From Palsa-89 sp963824345 (lineage in GTDB: Bacteria > Acidobacteriota > Terriglobia > Bryobacterales > Bryobacteraceae): 64,000 bases of DNA. Location of the stretch: the NCBI GenBank assembly GCA_963824345.1, contig CAWGOZ010000011.1, forward strand, positions 248,001-312,000, given 5' to 3'. Position numbers and translations under genes: made by a program. A model generated the notes under the pieces. It did not search any database, was not told the DNA's origin, and saw only the letters and a program-made list of their open reading frames with translations. How positions within the stretch are numbered: the stretch's first letter is position 1; each line of letters starts with the position of its first letter. This document shows positions 52,064 through 60,610 of this stretch, in pieces.

Positions 52064-52239
52064 TCGCGGCCTCTGCCCGGAATGAAATGCGAACGGAACA
52101 GCAAGCTCAGTCCCAGCCCTTCCACACCGAGAGCAACCAGCACGAAGGCGGCTTCGGAAGGCCCGGACGGCAGCAGCGCCAGAGCGGCAAGAACCAGCAT
52201 CCAACCGGCAACCAGCAACAACAAGCCCATCAGCTTCAT
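52060..52239 (-). CDS. Small two-segment membrane protein, coupled to Amt-like gene
   Basis: A 59-residue protein starting ATG at 52237-52239: MKLMGLLLLVAGWMLVLAAL, then ALLPSGPSEAAFVLVALGVE, ending FRSHFIPGRGRE. Two hydrophobic helices are separated by LLPSGPSEAA, with a basic C-tail. The stop TGA overlaps the GTG start of the Amt-like gene (GTGA), a strong sign of coupled translation. No family is recognised. It may be a subunit or stabiliser of the channel; this is inference from position. Confidence 0.7.
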   Translation of the reverse strand: MKLMGLLLLVAGWMLVLAALALLPSGPSEAAFVLVALGVEGLGLSLLFRSHFIPGRGRE

Positions 52240-52290
52240 CGAAAATTCGGTCCATTATAGCAGTGGCCGTGCCTATGCGTTAATGGAGTA

Positions 52291-52542
52291 ATGGCCGATC
52301 AAGCCGCGCAGCCCTTTGACAGCATCGAGAGCGCTCACGAGTTTATGGTGCTGCTCGAAAGCGTGATCGCCCAAACTCAGGGCGAGCTCCAAGGCATGCT
52401 GGATGATGCGGGCGACGAGCGCCGTACCGAGGCGCTGCGCCTGGCGCTGTTCAAGATATCGCAACTAGACACCCACACCCGCAAGAGCCGCCGCATCTTG
52501 AACGATCTCGGTCTTATACGGTCGCTGCTGGTGCGCGGTTAG
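52291..52542 (+). CDS. Small helical protein of unknown function
   Basis: An 83-residue protein, mostly helical and charged (SAHEFMVLLESVIAQTQGEL, ALRLALFKISQLDTHTRKSRR, ILNDLGLIRSLL). No motif is recognised and no membrane segment is present. It begins 51 bases from the divergent small membrane gene and converges on the VWFA gene with a four-base gap. Coding is supported only by an open frame with good codon bias. Confidence 0.6.
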   Translation: MADQAAQPFDSIESAHEFMVLLESVIAQTQGELQGMLDDAGDERRTEALRLALFKISQLDTHTRKSRRILNDLGLIRSLLVRG

Positions 52543-52546
52543 CGCC

Positions 52547-54787
52547 CTATTCGATTTGAATGTCGGTGCTGCGTTTGAACTCTTTGCCCGCGTCGTCCAT
52601 GGCCTTGATCTCAACCTTGTAGGCGCCCGGAGCGAGAGATCCCGTGGGTATCTTCGCCGCCACCGGAACCGTGGGATTGCCCTTTTGCGCCGGAAGACGC
52701 ACGGGAATCAACCCGGTGTCCTCCTTCTGCTCGCCGGTCTTTCCGTCCAGCAGGCGCAATTGGAACGCCACCAGCGGCGGGGCCTTCGGATCGCCAGTGA
52801 CCAGCAGCGGCTCATAAAGCTCCATATAAAACGCCGCGAAATCGGTCTTCTTGAAATGATTGGACCCGTACGGCACCAACTGCATGCCATCGGCGATCAG
52901 CGGAACGCGATCCTCCAGCAGCAGCGCGTCCAATCCCGTTCCCAGATCGGAGGCCTTGCGCACCTCCTTGCTCAGAGCCAGGCCGCTCATGCTGAATTGC
53001 TTGGCATCGTAAGGCTCCACAACCAGCGGCATTTCCAGCTTTCCGAAGCTCTGGCCGCCGGAGGAATATACGACTTTCAAATTGTACTTGCCCGACGCCA
53101 CGTCGAACTGGTTTTCGTAGTGCATCGGCTTCTCTTTGAACGCTTCGGCCGACTTCTTGTCGGGGAACTCCAGGTTTAACGTATCGCTGAAGCGCGCCCC
53201 CACCGAACCATCCGGGAGATATGCCAGACCAAGAATATTGACCGCCGCGTGAAACTTGCCCTTTTCTTTTTCGAATTTCAAATCGCCGGTGGCAATCTCC
53301 ATCGCCACGTTGACGCGCGCCACGTTGGGCGAAGTATAGAAGAACGGCAGTTGCATCGATCCCGCGACATCGCCCGCCTGCGCCGCCGCCGCGCGAGCCT
53401 CCAGACTTTTCTCCGTCGAGTTGCCCGCCAGCAGATCCCGCGGCTTGGAATTGCAGTACCCGGTCCGCGCGCGCACTTCCGTGCCTCCTCGATCCACTTT
53501 GACCTTCAGCACGTGGCAGCTTCCCTCCTCCGAATCCGGTGGCGTGTAGCCGAGGATGTAGTATTCATTCTGATCCTTGCCGATTTTCTCCATTCCGCCC
53601 ATCAAATCGTTGGTCTCGTGAATCACGAAACCGCCCGTTCCTCCGGCCAGCATGAACATGATGTTCTGGTTGGTGGTGGTGCTTTCCGGCAGGGGTGGAA
53701 TCATCAGGCGCGCCTGAGCGCTCGGATTCATCCACGGCGGAGCATTGTTACCCAAAGGATTCATGGATGTTCCGGTTGTGCCGTTTGTTCCGGTTCCGCC
53801 CTTGCCGCTGCCGCCTGAGCCGGACCCAGGCGAACCGCCACCCGCAGTGTGGCCGCCGCTCCCGCCCGAATGCCCACCGCCGCCTCCGCCACCCACACCG
53901 CCACCGCCCCCGCCGCCGCCCCCTCCGCCGCCCCCTCCGCCGCCTCCACCATGTTGCGGCAGGAAGAAAGCCACGCCCGGCTGATAAGCGGCCAGCACAA
54001 AACGCGCACCCGAATCCGGAGCGCCTACCCGGGCCACCGGCGTGGATGCCACAAGTCCGCGCACGTCGATGGGATAAATAGCGACGTTGGCCTTGTTGCA
54101 CGCGCTGATCACGGCGGTGGCTTCCGACATAAGCTCCGGCGTGAGCGGGAAGCCCGCGGTAATCATGATTACCGTTTTGCGACCCGGCACCGAGCTGAGC
54201 CCTTTGGCAAGATCCGTCAAGGCATACAGAACGTCGCGGGCGCCAAAACTGGCCATCTGCGTGGCGAGCTGCGGTGCGTTCGCGTCCGTTGCATTGGGCG
54301 CCACCGCCGAAAACTTAACGCCGTTCACCACGTTCTTCAGCCGCTCGGTATCGTCGGTGAAGTTTTGCGCAATTTGTAGGGAGCCTCCGAAATTAGCGAT
54401 CGCCATCAGCCGGTTCGGGCCGCCGTTGGACTGGATGAATTTGGCCGCGGCCTGCCGGGCGCGCGTCTGATCGCCATAGTCCATGGTCGAGTTATCGAAC
54501 AACAGCACCAGGTAATGTTTCTGCGAGTTCGGGCCCGAGGCCGGATCCGATCCGGACGAAAAGCTTTTGATGGCCTGCTCCTTGCCATCCTCGAAAACCT
54601 TAAAGTCCTTGGCCGTGAGATCGCGGACATAATTTCCCTTTTTGTCCGTAACCACGCTGTCCACCAGAACCAGTTTGGTCTCCGTGCGGATCACCCCGTC
54701 GGCCGGAGCTTGCGCGCGGGCCTGCGGATGAAGAATCCCCGCCAGCACCAGCAGCGCGGCGAAACCAATTGCGCGTTGAAAATTCAC
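52547..54787 (-). CDS. VWFA-related acidobacterial protein with polyglycine tract
   Basis: A 746-residue secreted protein of the TIGR03436-type family. Signal peptide VNFQRAIGFAALLVLAGILH, then TETKLVLVDSVVTDKKGNYV and VRDLTAKDFKVFEDG lead into a VWFA domain with MIDAS-like LLFDNSTMDYGDQTRA and GRKTVIMITAGFPL. A Gly-rich insertion at about residues 275-345 (18 consecutive Gly, then Gly/Ser/Thr) interrupts the domain; the C-terminal half is beta-rich with NEYYILGYTPP. The start is GTG 54785-54787, set by a strong GGAGGTGA. Function is unknown. Tandem with another VWFA gene upstream. Confidence 0.88.
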   Translation of the reverse strand: MNFQRAIGFAALLVLAGILHPQARAQAPADGVIRTETKLVLVDSVVTDKKGNYVRDLTAKDFKVFEDGKEQAIKSFSSGSDPASGPNSQKHYLVLLFDNSTMDYGDQTRARQAAAKFIQSNGGPNRLMAIANFGGSLQIAQNFTDDTERLKNVVNGVKFSAVAPNATDANAPQLATQMASFGARDVLYALTDLAKGLSSVPGRKTVIMITAGFPLTPELMSEATAVISACNKANVAIYPIDVRGLVASTPVARVGAPDSGARFVLAAYQPGVAFFLPQHGGGGGGGGGGGGGGGGGGVGGGGGGGHSGGSGGHTAGGGSPGSGSGGSGKGGTGTNGTTGTSMNPLGNNAPPWMNPSAQARLMIPPLPESTTTNQNIMFMLAGGTGGFVIHETNDLMGGMEKIGKDQNEYYILGYTPPDSEEGSCHVLKVKVDRGGTEVRARTGYCNSKPRDLLAGNSTEKSLEARAAAAQAGDVAGSMQLPFFYTSPNVARVNVAMEIATGDLKFEKEKGKFHAAVNILGLAYLPDGSVGARFSDTLNLEFPDKKSAEAFKEKPMHYENQFDVASGKYNLKVVYSSGGQSFGKLEMPLVVEPYDAKQFSMSGLALSKEVRKASDLGTGLDALLLEDRVPLIADGMQLVPYGSNHFKKTDFAAFYMELYEPLLVTGDPKAPPLVAFQLRLLDGKTGEQKEDTGLIPVRLPAQKGNPTVPVAAKIPTGSLAPGAYKVEIKAMDDAGKEFKRSTDIQIE

Positions 54788-54791
54788 GATC

Positions 54792-54799
54792 TCACCTCC
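54792..54799 (-). promoter_or_regulatory. Ribosome-binding site setting a GTG start
   Basis: GGAGGTGA on the minus strand, four bases before GTG 54787, is a near-perfect Shine-Dalgarno. It favours the GTG over ATG codons 7 and 13 codons upstream and places the signal peptide correctly. Confidence 0.75.
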
Positions 54800-54825
54800 A
54801 CCCATGAAATGTACCAGCAAACGCA

Positions 54826-56595
54826 TCAGGGAATGTCGACCACGCCGTTGCGCGCCGCCATGCTCTGCCCTTCCGAATCCCGCACCACCAGGCGGATTAC
54901 ATAGTTTCCGGGCGTCACGTCGAAGTTCGTCTTCACCGTAATTCCCGAGTTCAGCAGCTTTTCCAGGTTCGCATCCAGCAAATGCAACTCGACGATCTTC
55001 TCCGTGCCGGTGATGTAGTTTCCGTTGCGGTCGAATACGCCCGAAAGCACCGTCAAGTTATCGTTATTCCGGCCGTCCGCCTTGCGAAAACGAAGATTCT
55101 TCACATTCACCCGCGCCAGTACCGCGATTTTGGCCGCGGCATCGCTCGACTTGAAGAATTGCATGTGCAATTCGATCGGGATGTCCTGCAGTTCGTCCCG
55201 CGAAAACAGAGCCTCTTGGATTTCCCGCTTAGCGTCCTCGGCTGGATCGGGCAAGTGCTTGGGCGCATAATATCCGCGCCGGGCCTGTAAATCCAGGCCG
55301 CGTGGACTCATCAGCTTCACTTTCAGCGCGTGATAGGAGCCGTCTAGCTTCAAGTTCTGCGGCGAAAATCCCAGCACGTAAACAAACTCCGGAGCCGCGG
55401 CCACCTGCGCGAAGCCCCCTTTCAGATCATTATTGTTGTGGAAGTATCGTCCACCCGTCGCGTCGGCCAGCTCTTCCAGGAGTCCTTCCTCCGCGATCGA
55501 GCTCTGGCGTTGATATTGCGCTTTCGCGGCCAAAACCGCCGCTCCACCTTGCGTACTGGGCGTGCTTGCGTCGCCTCCCGCAATAAAGGTGTAAAGCCCG
55601 CGCGCATTCAGCGAGCTGATGCGCACATTCGCGCGAATGGCGCGGTCCATGATGTCGGTCTCCTCCTGGTGCAGATCGTCAGGAAGGTAAACTCCCGGGG
55701 AGGCAAAGATCAAGCTTCGATCCCCCGGGGCTGAATTCAGCCGCCGGATCGCATCCACCAAGACGGTCAGCGCCAGGCGCGCATCGCGGTCGCCGAGGCT
55801 CAGAACGTGATTCGCCGTGGCTTGCACCACCACTTCGGCATTTTGCATGGCTTGCGCCGCCGTCTCGCCCGGTGGTGGCGGCTCGCAGGTCGCCATCACT
55901 TCCGTGGCTGCGGCCTGCATGGCAAACTGATCGTTTTTGTTCTGGATCAGATCGGCCATGTAATAGCTGAGGTCCGGACACTCCGTTCCCGGGGCTCCCA
56001 TGGTTGGCCGCGACATCAGCTTCGACAAGGCTTCGTGCAATTTCGCAAGGTCGTCGGTGAAATCCAGATTGCCCTGCCCGGATGTGGTGAAGATGGCCGC
56101 GCGCGTGGTGGCATCCAGAGTTTCGGTCAAATGACGATCGGCCGCTTGGCGAACCTGGATCAAATCCCCCGCGCTGGTGTGCACGTCGTCAAACAGGTAG
56201 ACCACAAAGCGCTGGGCGATCGCGGAAGGCGGCTTCGAGGCCCCAGTTGTCCCAGCCGCGTTTTCGAGTGACGCGGCATCGTCGGTAGCCACCTCCGCGC
56301 GAATCGCCGCCTCGCCGGCCTTTTCCACCGAAAACTTAGAGATCACCTGCGGCTTGCCTTTGTCAAAGAGCTGGAAATCTTCCTTCTGCAGCGTCCCAAC
56401 CGCTTTCCCTTTCGAATCGCGCACCACCACCGGAACCATCACCAGGTTCACTTTCGTGCTGAACGTGGCGGGCGCGTCGCGGGTGGACATCTCGGGCGCG
56501 TTCGGCGCGGGCGTGACGGGAGCCTGTCCCAAAGACTCGATTCCAGCGAGTGAGCCAAGCAGGAACAGAACCACTGCCGCGTCTCTTGCTTGCAT
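54826..56595 (-). CDS. VWFA-related acidobacterial protein
   Basis: A 589-residue secreted protein of the same TIGR03436-type family as its downstream neighbour. Signal sequence MQARDAAVVLFLLGSLAGIE, then FSTKVNLVMVPVVVRDSKGK, AVGTLQKEDFQLFDKG, a VWFA domain with YLFDDVHTSAGDL at the metal site, SLIFASPGVYLPDD, and LYTFIAGGD. The C-terminal region holds VYVLGFSPQNLKLDGSYHAL. The start is the ATG at 56593-56595 with GAGGAG before it. The gene ends 39 bases before the start of the second VWFA gene. Confidence 0.88.
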   Translation of the reverse strand: MQARDAAVVLFLLGSLAGIESLGQAPVTPAPNAPEMSTRDAPATFSTKVNLVMVPVVVRDSKGKAVGTLQKEDFQLFDKGKPQVISKFSVEKAGEAAIRAEVATDDAASLENAAGTTGASKPPSAIAQRFVVYLFDDVHTSAGDLIQVRQAADRHLTETLDATTRAAIFTTSGQGNLDFTDDLAKLHEALSKLMSRPTMGAPGTECPDLSYYMADLIQNKNDQFAMQAAATEVMATCEPPPPGETAAQAMQNAEVVVQATANHVLSLGDRDARLALTVLVDAIRRLNSAPGDRSLIFASPGVYLPDDLHQEETDIMDRAIRANVRISSLNARGLYTFIAGGDASTPSTQGGAAVLAAKAQYQRQSSIAEEGLLEELADATGGRYFHNNNDLKGGFAQVAAAPEFVYVLGFSPQNLKLDGSYHALKVKLMSPRGLDLQARRGYYAPKHLPDPAEDAKREIQEALFSRDELQDIPIELHMQFFKSSDAAAKIAVLARVNVKNLRFRKADGRNNDNLTVLSGVFDRNGNYITGTEKIVELHLLDANLEKLLNSGITVKTNFDVTPGNYVIRLVVRDSEGQSMAARNGVVDIP

Positions 56596-56650
56596 TGAGC
56601 CAACTCCTCTACTGCTGGCCAATTTTACTGCATTTTCGGATAATAGGCAG

Positions 56651-58336
56651 ATGTCCCGCGCAACCTGCCTCGTGGTTACCCTCGCCATCCTGATTGGCGG
56701 ACCGCTAACAGCCCAACCTTCTGCCGAACAAGTGGATCGTTTCTTCGACGACGTTTACTTCAAGTTCAATCCCACCCAGGGCACCGCGACGGGCTTCCAT
56801 CAATACGACACCCAGCTTGAGGACTACTCCAAGGCGGGTGTAGACGCCAACCGGAAAGCGCTGCACCGCGCGGAGCGGCAATTCGCTGCCCTGCCCGGCG
56901 ATCCCGACCGCGATCTCATCCTGAATACCATCCGGGCCGCGCTTCTGGATATCGAAAAGGTCCGCAGCTGGGAAAAGAACCCCGACAACTACTCGAGCGG
57001 AGTCACCAACAGCGTTTACGTGATCATGAGCCGCAACTTCGCGCCCGCCGCGGATCGCCTGAAATCCGTCATCGCGCGCGAGCGCCAGATCCCCGCCGTG
57101 TTCGAAGCCGCCCGCGCCAATCTCAAGAACCCGCCGCGCATCTACACCGAGGTCGCCATCGAGCAATTGCCGGGCATTATTAGCTTTTTTCAGAACGACG
57201 TTCCCAGCGCGTTCAAGGAGGTCACGGACCAAAAGCTGCTGGCCGAATTTCAACAATCCAACGGTCTGGCCATCGACGAGTTGAAACGCTACCAGGCCTT
57301 TTTGCAGAACGACCTCCTGGCCCGCTCCCGCGGCGACTTTCGGCTGGGCGCCGATCTGTTTCGCAAGAAGCTTCTCTATGAAGAAATGGTCGGCCTGCCC
57401 CTCGACAAGCTGCTCGAAATCGGCATGGCCGATCTGCGCCGGAATCAGGAAGCTTTCAAACAGACCGCCGCGAAAATCGATCCGAACAAAACCCCGCAGC
57501 AGATCCTGGACGAAACCACACGCGACCATCCGGCGCCCGATCGTTTGCTGCAATCCTTTCGCGACGTGCTCGATGGATTGAAAGACTACATCGTCACCAA
57601 CAAAATCATCACCGTTCCCTCGCCCGTGCTGCCCATTGTTGAGGAAACGCCGCCCTTCATGCGTGCTCTCAGCACCGCGTCCATGGACACGCCTGGGCCG
57701 TACGAAATGGTAGCCAAGGAAGCCTTCTTCAACGTGACTTTGCCGGAATCTTCCTGGACTCCCAAGCAAGTAGAGGAGCACATGGAAGGCTTCAACCGCG
57801 GCACCATCATCAGCACCGCCGTTCACGAAGCCTACCCCGGCCACTATGTCCAGTTCCTTTGGATGCAGACCATTCCGTCCAAGGTCCGCAAACTGCTGGG
57901 CGCCGCTTCGAACTCCGAAGGCTGGGCGCATTACTCGGAACAGATGATGTTGGATGAAGGCTACGGCAATGGCGATCTGAAGCTGCGCCTGGGCCAATTA
58001 CAGGATGCGCTGCTGCGCGATGCCCGCTACATCGTCGGTATCCAGATGCACACAGGCGTCATGACCTACAACCAAGGCATCGACTTTTTCGTCAACGAAG
58101 GCTACCAGAGCCGCACCAACGGCGAGCGCGAAACCAAGCGCGGCACCAGCAATCCCACGTATCTCTATTACACGCTGGGGAAGCTCGAAATCATGAAGCT
58201 TCGCGAGGATTACAAAACAATGCGCGGCAGCGCCTTCACGCTGCAAGAGTTTCACGACCGCTTCATGCGCGAAGGCACCCCGCCCATCAAGATCGTCCGG
58301 AAAGCCCTGCTGGGTGACGATTCTCCGGTGCTGTAG
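56651..58336 (+). CDS. DUF885 family secreted metallohydrolase
   Basis: A 561-residue exported protein: signal peptide CLVVTLAILIGGPLTAQPSA, then the DUF885 helical domain. H392-E-A-Y-P-G-H398 (TAVHEAYPGHYVQF) is the zinc-binding motif of the family, and SEGWAHYSEQMMLDEGY supplies the third ligand region. The family resembles carboxypeptidase Taq-like peptidases; the substrate is unknown. The start is ATG 56651; upstream sequence in the same frame lies inside the divergent VWFA gene. Confidence 0.88.
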   Translation: MSRATCLVVTLAILIGGPLTAQPSAEQVDRFFDDVYFKFNPTQGTATGFHQYDTQLEDYSKAGVDANRKALHRAERQFAALPGDPDRDLILNTIRAALLDIEKVRSWEKNPDNYSSGVTNSVYVIMSRNFAPAADRLKSVIARERQIPAVFEAARANLKNPPRIYTEVAIEQLPGIISFFQNDVPSAFKEVTDQKLLAEFQQSNGLAIDELKRYQAFLQNDLLARSRGDFRLGADLFRKKLLYEEMVGLPLDKLLEIGMADLRRNQEAFKQTAAKIDPNKTPQQILDETTRDHPAPDRLLQSFRDVLDGLKDYIVTNKIITVPSPVLPIVEETPPFMRALSTASMDTPGPYEMVAKEAFFNVTLPESSWTPKQVEEHMEGFNRGTIISTAVHEAYPGHYVQFLWMQTIPSKVRKLLGAASNSEGWAHYSEQMMLDEGYGNGDLKLRLGQLQDALLRDARYIVGIQMHTGVMTYNQGIDFFVNEGYQSRTNGERETKRGTSNPTYLYYTLGKLEIMKLREDYKTMRGSAFTLQEFHDRFMREGTPPIKIVRKALLGDDSPVL

Positions 58337-58365
58337 GGCGGACGCCCTCGTCTGCCTTGGTCAAG

Positions 58366-59337
58366 CTAATCGAAGCGCGGCAGCAATTCCAAATCTTCCT
58401 CGGGCACCGGTTCCAGAGGATATCCCGCCCGGCGCCAGGCGCGCAATCCGCCAGCGATCACGTAAGCGTCGAATCCTTTTTCCCTCAAAATGTGCGCCAC
58501 ACGGGCGCTGGTGGCATCGCGCAGTCAAGTGCAGTAGAGATAAATCGGCGTGTCCTTGGGCAGCTTCTCGATGAACGCTTCCAGATTGTTCGGCTCGATG
58601 CGGATGGATCCCTGCACTCGCTTCTCGCCGGCGTCGTAGTAGCCATGGCTGCGAACGTCCGCGATGATGATATCGGGAGCCCCTTCCAGTTTCAGGCGCG
58701 CTTCGACATCGCTCACCGGAACCCGGCGGACGAATCGGGTGAGCCGGTATTTTCCGAACAGCCAGGCGCGATAGCCCACGAACCCAATCACGCCCACGAA
58801 AATCACCCATCCCACCACCCGGCTGAACGCCTGCACTCCGCCGGCCAGCAACCGGAATACATCGCGAAACAGGTAGCCCAGCCCCCCATAAGCGAGCGTG
58901 TAGCATAGCGCTCCACCGATGTCGAATCGCAAGAACTGCTCCGGACGCATATTCATGCTGCCGGCCAGCGGTGGCGCCATGGAGCCTACCCCGGGAACGA
59001 ATTTCGCGAACAGCAATGTGGTGCGTCCGCGCTTATAGAACCACTTCGCGGCGCGCAGGATGCATACTTCCGGACTCAGCGAGACTCCGCACAGAAAGCC
59101 CAGCAGGCTCCAACCCATGAAGCGGCCGGCCACATAGAGAATGATGTCGCCGGTGAGCATCGCCGCAACGGCCGTTACCAGCGCCATGCCCGGATTCATC
59201 GCGCCCGCGGCTGACGCAGCGCCGGCTGCCACTAAAGCGAGCGCCGCGGGCACCGGCAAACCGATGGATTCCATGAACATCGCAGCGAACAGGCTCTGGT
59301 AGCCGTACATTGCGATCATGCTCAAGATGTCGGGCAT
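58366..59337 (-). CDS. DedA membrane protein with rhodanese domain, in-frame TGA
   Basis: An N-terminal DedA/SNARE-associated domain (ESIGLPVPAALALVAAGAAS, FAKFVPGVGSMAPPLAGSMN) is followed by a rhodanese domain (IIADVRSHGYYDAGEKRVQG, GSIRIEPNNLEAF, TPIYLYCT). A TGA (58525-58527) comes next. The same frame continues LRDATSARVAHILREKGFDA and GGLRAWRRAGYPLEPVPEED, completing the domain and ending at TAG 58366. The TGA stands where relatives have the second Cys of a YCxC loop, so the expected residue is Cys or selenocysteine. With recoding the protein has 323 residues; without it, 270 with a truncated domain. The start is ATG 59337; GTG 59355 is also possible. Confidence 0.75.
58493..58523 (-). 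promoter_or_regulatory. Stem-loop just after in-frame TGA (possible SECIS)
   Basis: Two bases after the TGA on the minus strand, TGCGC pairs with GCGCA. Alternatively GCCAC pairs with GTGGC inside TGC/GCA, with a five-base bulge. The apical loop is AGCGCCC or slightly wider, about 15 bases from the TGA, with a bulged U possible. Bacterial SECIS elements sit in this position. The fit is suggestive, not proven; GC-rich coding sequence forms hairpins by chance. Confidence 0.35.
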
Positions 59338-59423
59338 CGTTCCATTATCCGACACCGCGAGCGCATAACCGTTACGTTGGCATGGAAGCCGGGCGCAGCG
59401 AGTCCAACAGCCGGAGCACTTCT

Positions 59424-59999
59424 ATGCCAAACGAACTCAATGGAAAACGGATCGCAATTCTAGTAGCCGACGGTTTCGAACAAGTGGAGATGACCGAACC
59501 TCGCAAAGCTTTGGACGAGGCCGGCGGGAAAACCGTACTGATCTCGCCCGCCAAGGGCCAGGTACAGGGATGGAAGCATCAGGACAAAGGCGATAAATTC
59601 CCGGTGGATGTCTCTCTCGACGCGGCCAATCCCAACGATTACGACGCCCTGCTGCTGCCTGGAGGCGTTGCGAATCCGGATCAGCTCAGGACCATCCCCA
59701 AGGCCGTTCAGTTTGCCAAGAGCTTCTTTGAACAAGAGAAGCCCGTGGCCGCGATTTGCCATGGTCCCTGGCTGCTGGTGGAGGCGAACGTGGTAAGCGA
59801 CCGCAACGTGACCTCCTGGCCGTCGCTGCAGACCGACCTGCGCAACGCCGGCGCGAATTGGACCGATAAAGAGGTAGTGGAAGATCGAGGCTTGGTCACC
59901 AGCCGGAAACCCGACGATATTCCCGCGTTCAACAAGAAGATCATCCAGGTGTTCAGCGCGGCGTTCCGCCGGGAGCCTCAGCCCGCCGGGCGAATCTGA
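59424..59999 (+). CDS. DJ-1/PfpI family protein
   Basis: A 191-residue PfpI-type protein. The nucleophile is C112 in AAICHGPWLL with H113 next to it, and E19 in DGFEQVEM completes the usual triad. Residues 76-83 (LLLPGGVA) form the oxyanion strand. The family covers glyoxalase III/deglycase, stress chaperone and peptidase-like activities; which applies is unknown. The ATG at 59424 starts the conserved sequence. It is divergent from the DedA-rhodanese gene. Confidence 0.9.
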   Translation: MPNELNGKRIAILVADGFEQVEMTEPRKALDEAGGKTVLISPAKGQVQGWKHQDKGDKFPVDVSLDAANPNDYDALLLPGGVANPDQLRTIPKAVQFAKSFFEQEKPVAAICHGPWLLVEANVVSDRNVTSWPSLQTDLRNAGANWTDKEVVEDRGLVTSRKPDDIPAFNKKIIQVFSAAFRREPQPAGRI

Positions 60000-60610
60000 G
60001 CCAACAACGCGGACGCCTGTTTTTCGAGGTCGCCGTGCTGCGCGATCAACTTCTCCAGTTCCGTTTGCGCGCGCCGGATGTCGTGTTCGGCAATCAGACC
60101 CTTGGCCAGGTAGAAGCGCGCGCGTTCTTGATAGGGATTGCCGTCCGCTTCGGTGACGGCCCGTAGTTCTTCGATCCCTGAAATGCGGTCGCCCGTCAGC
60201 AGCAGGCAGATCCCGAGATAGAAGCGCGCTGCCATGAACCCGGGCGTGGCGCTTGCGGCGGCCCGCAACTCCGGAATGGCCCCGGCGAAATCCTGGTCCG
60301 CATAATGCTTCATCGCATTGCGGAAACCTTTCGGCGCCGTTGACTCCGGGACATACTCAGGCGCTCGAAAAACCGCGAGCATTTCAAAACGCTCTTCCGG
60401 AATGGATACCGCGGGCGCCTGCACTCGAGCCCCGGCCACGCGCCCGATGCCCGGCTCCTGTCGGGAAGTCCATGCCAGCCAGCCAAACACGCTCATCGCC
60501 ACCAGCATGATAAAAGCGGTAAAGCCGTAGATGTAGATCCAGAAGCGATCTTCAGGTTTGATCTTCAAGGCAGGGGTGTCGTCTTCAGCATAGCAAGGCG
60601 CTTCAGCCAC
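59978..60610 (-). CDS. Membrane-anchored TPR protein
   Basis: A 210-residue protein with a cytoplasmic N-terminus, one membrane segment (FWIYIYGFTAFIMLVAMSVF) and about three TPR-like units after residue 90 (AMKHYADQDFAGAIPELRAA, ARFYLGICLLLTGDRISGIE, ARFYLAKGLIAEHDIRRAQT). The GTG at 60610 overlaps the end of the upstream PEP-CTERM gene by 46 bases. A TTG at 60568 overlapping its stop (TTGA) is an equally good start. The 3' end overlaps the convergent PfpI gene. Function unknown. Confidence 0.75.
   Translation of the reverse strand: MAEAPCYAEDDTPALKIKPEDRFWIYIYGFTAFIMLVAMSVFGWLAWTSRQEPGIGRVAGARVQAPAVSIPEERFEMLAVFRAPEYVPESTAPKGFRNAMKHYADQDFAGAIPELRAAASATPGFMAARFYLGICLLLTGDRISGIEELRAVTEADGNPYQERARFYLAKGLIAEHDIRRAQTELEKLIAQHGDLEKQASALLAQIRPAG

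Noticed and set aside
53880..53955. GC-rich repetitive tract as a CRISPR or tandem-repeat array
   Set aside because: It is simply a run of glycine codons inside the VWFA gene, with no spacer structure.
58335..58348. AGGGC/GCCCT hairpin after the DUF885 gene as an intrinsic terminator
   Set aside because: Only a five-base stem and no T-run on either strand.
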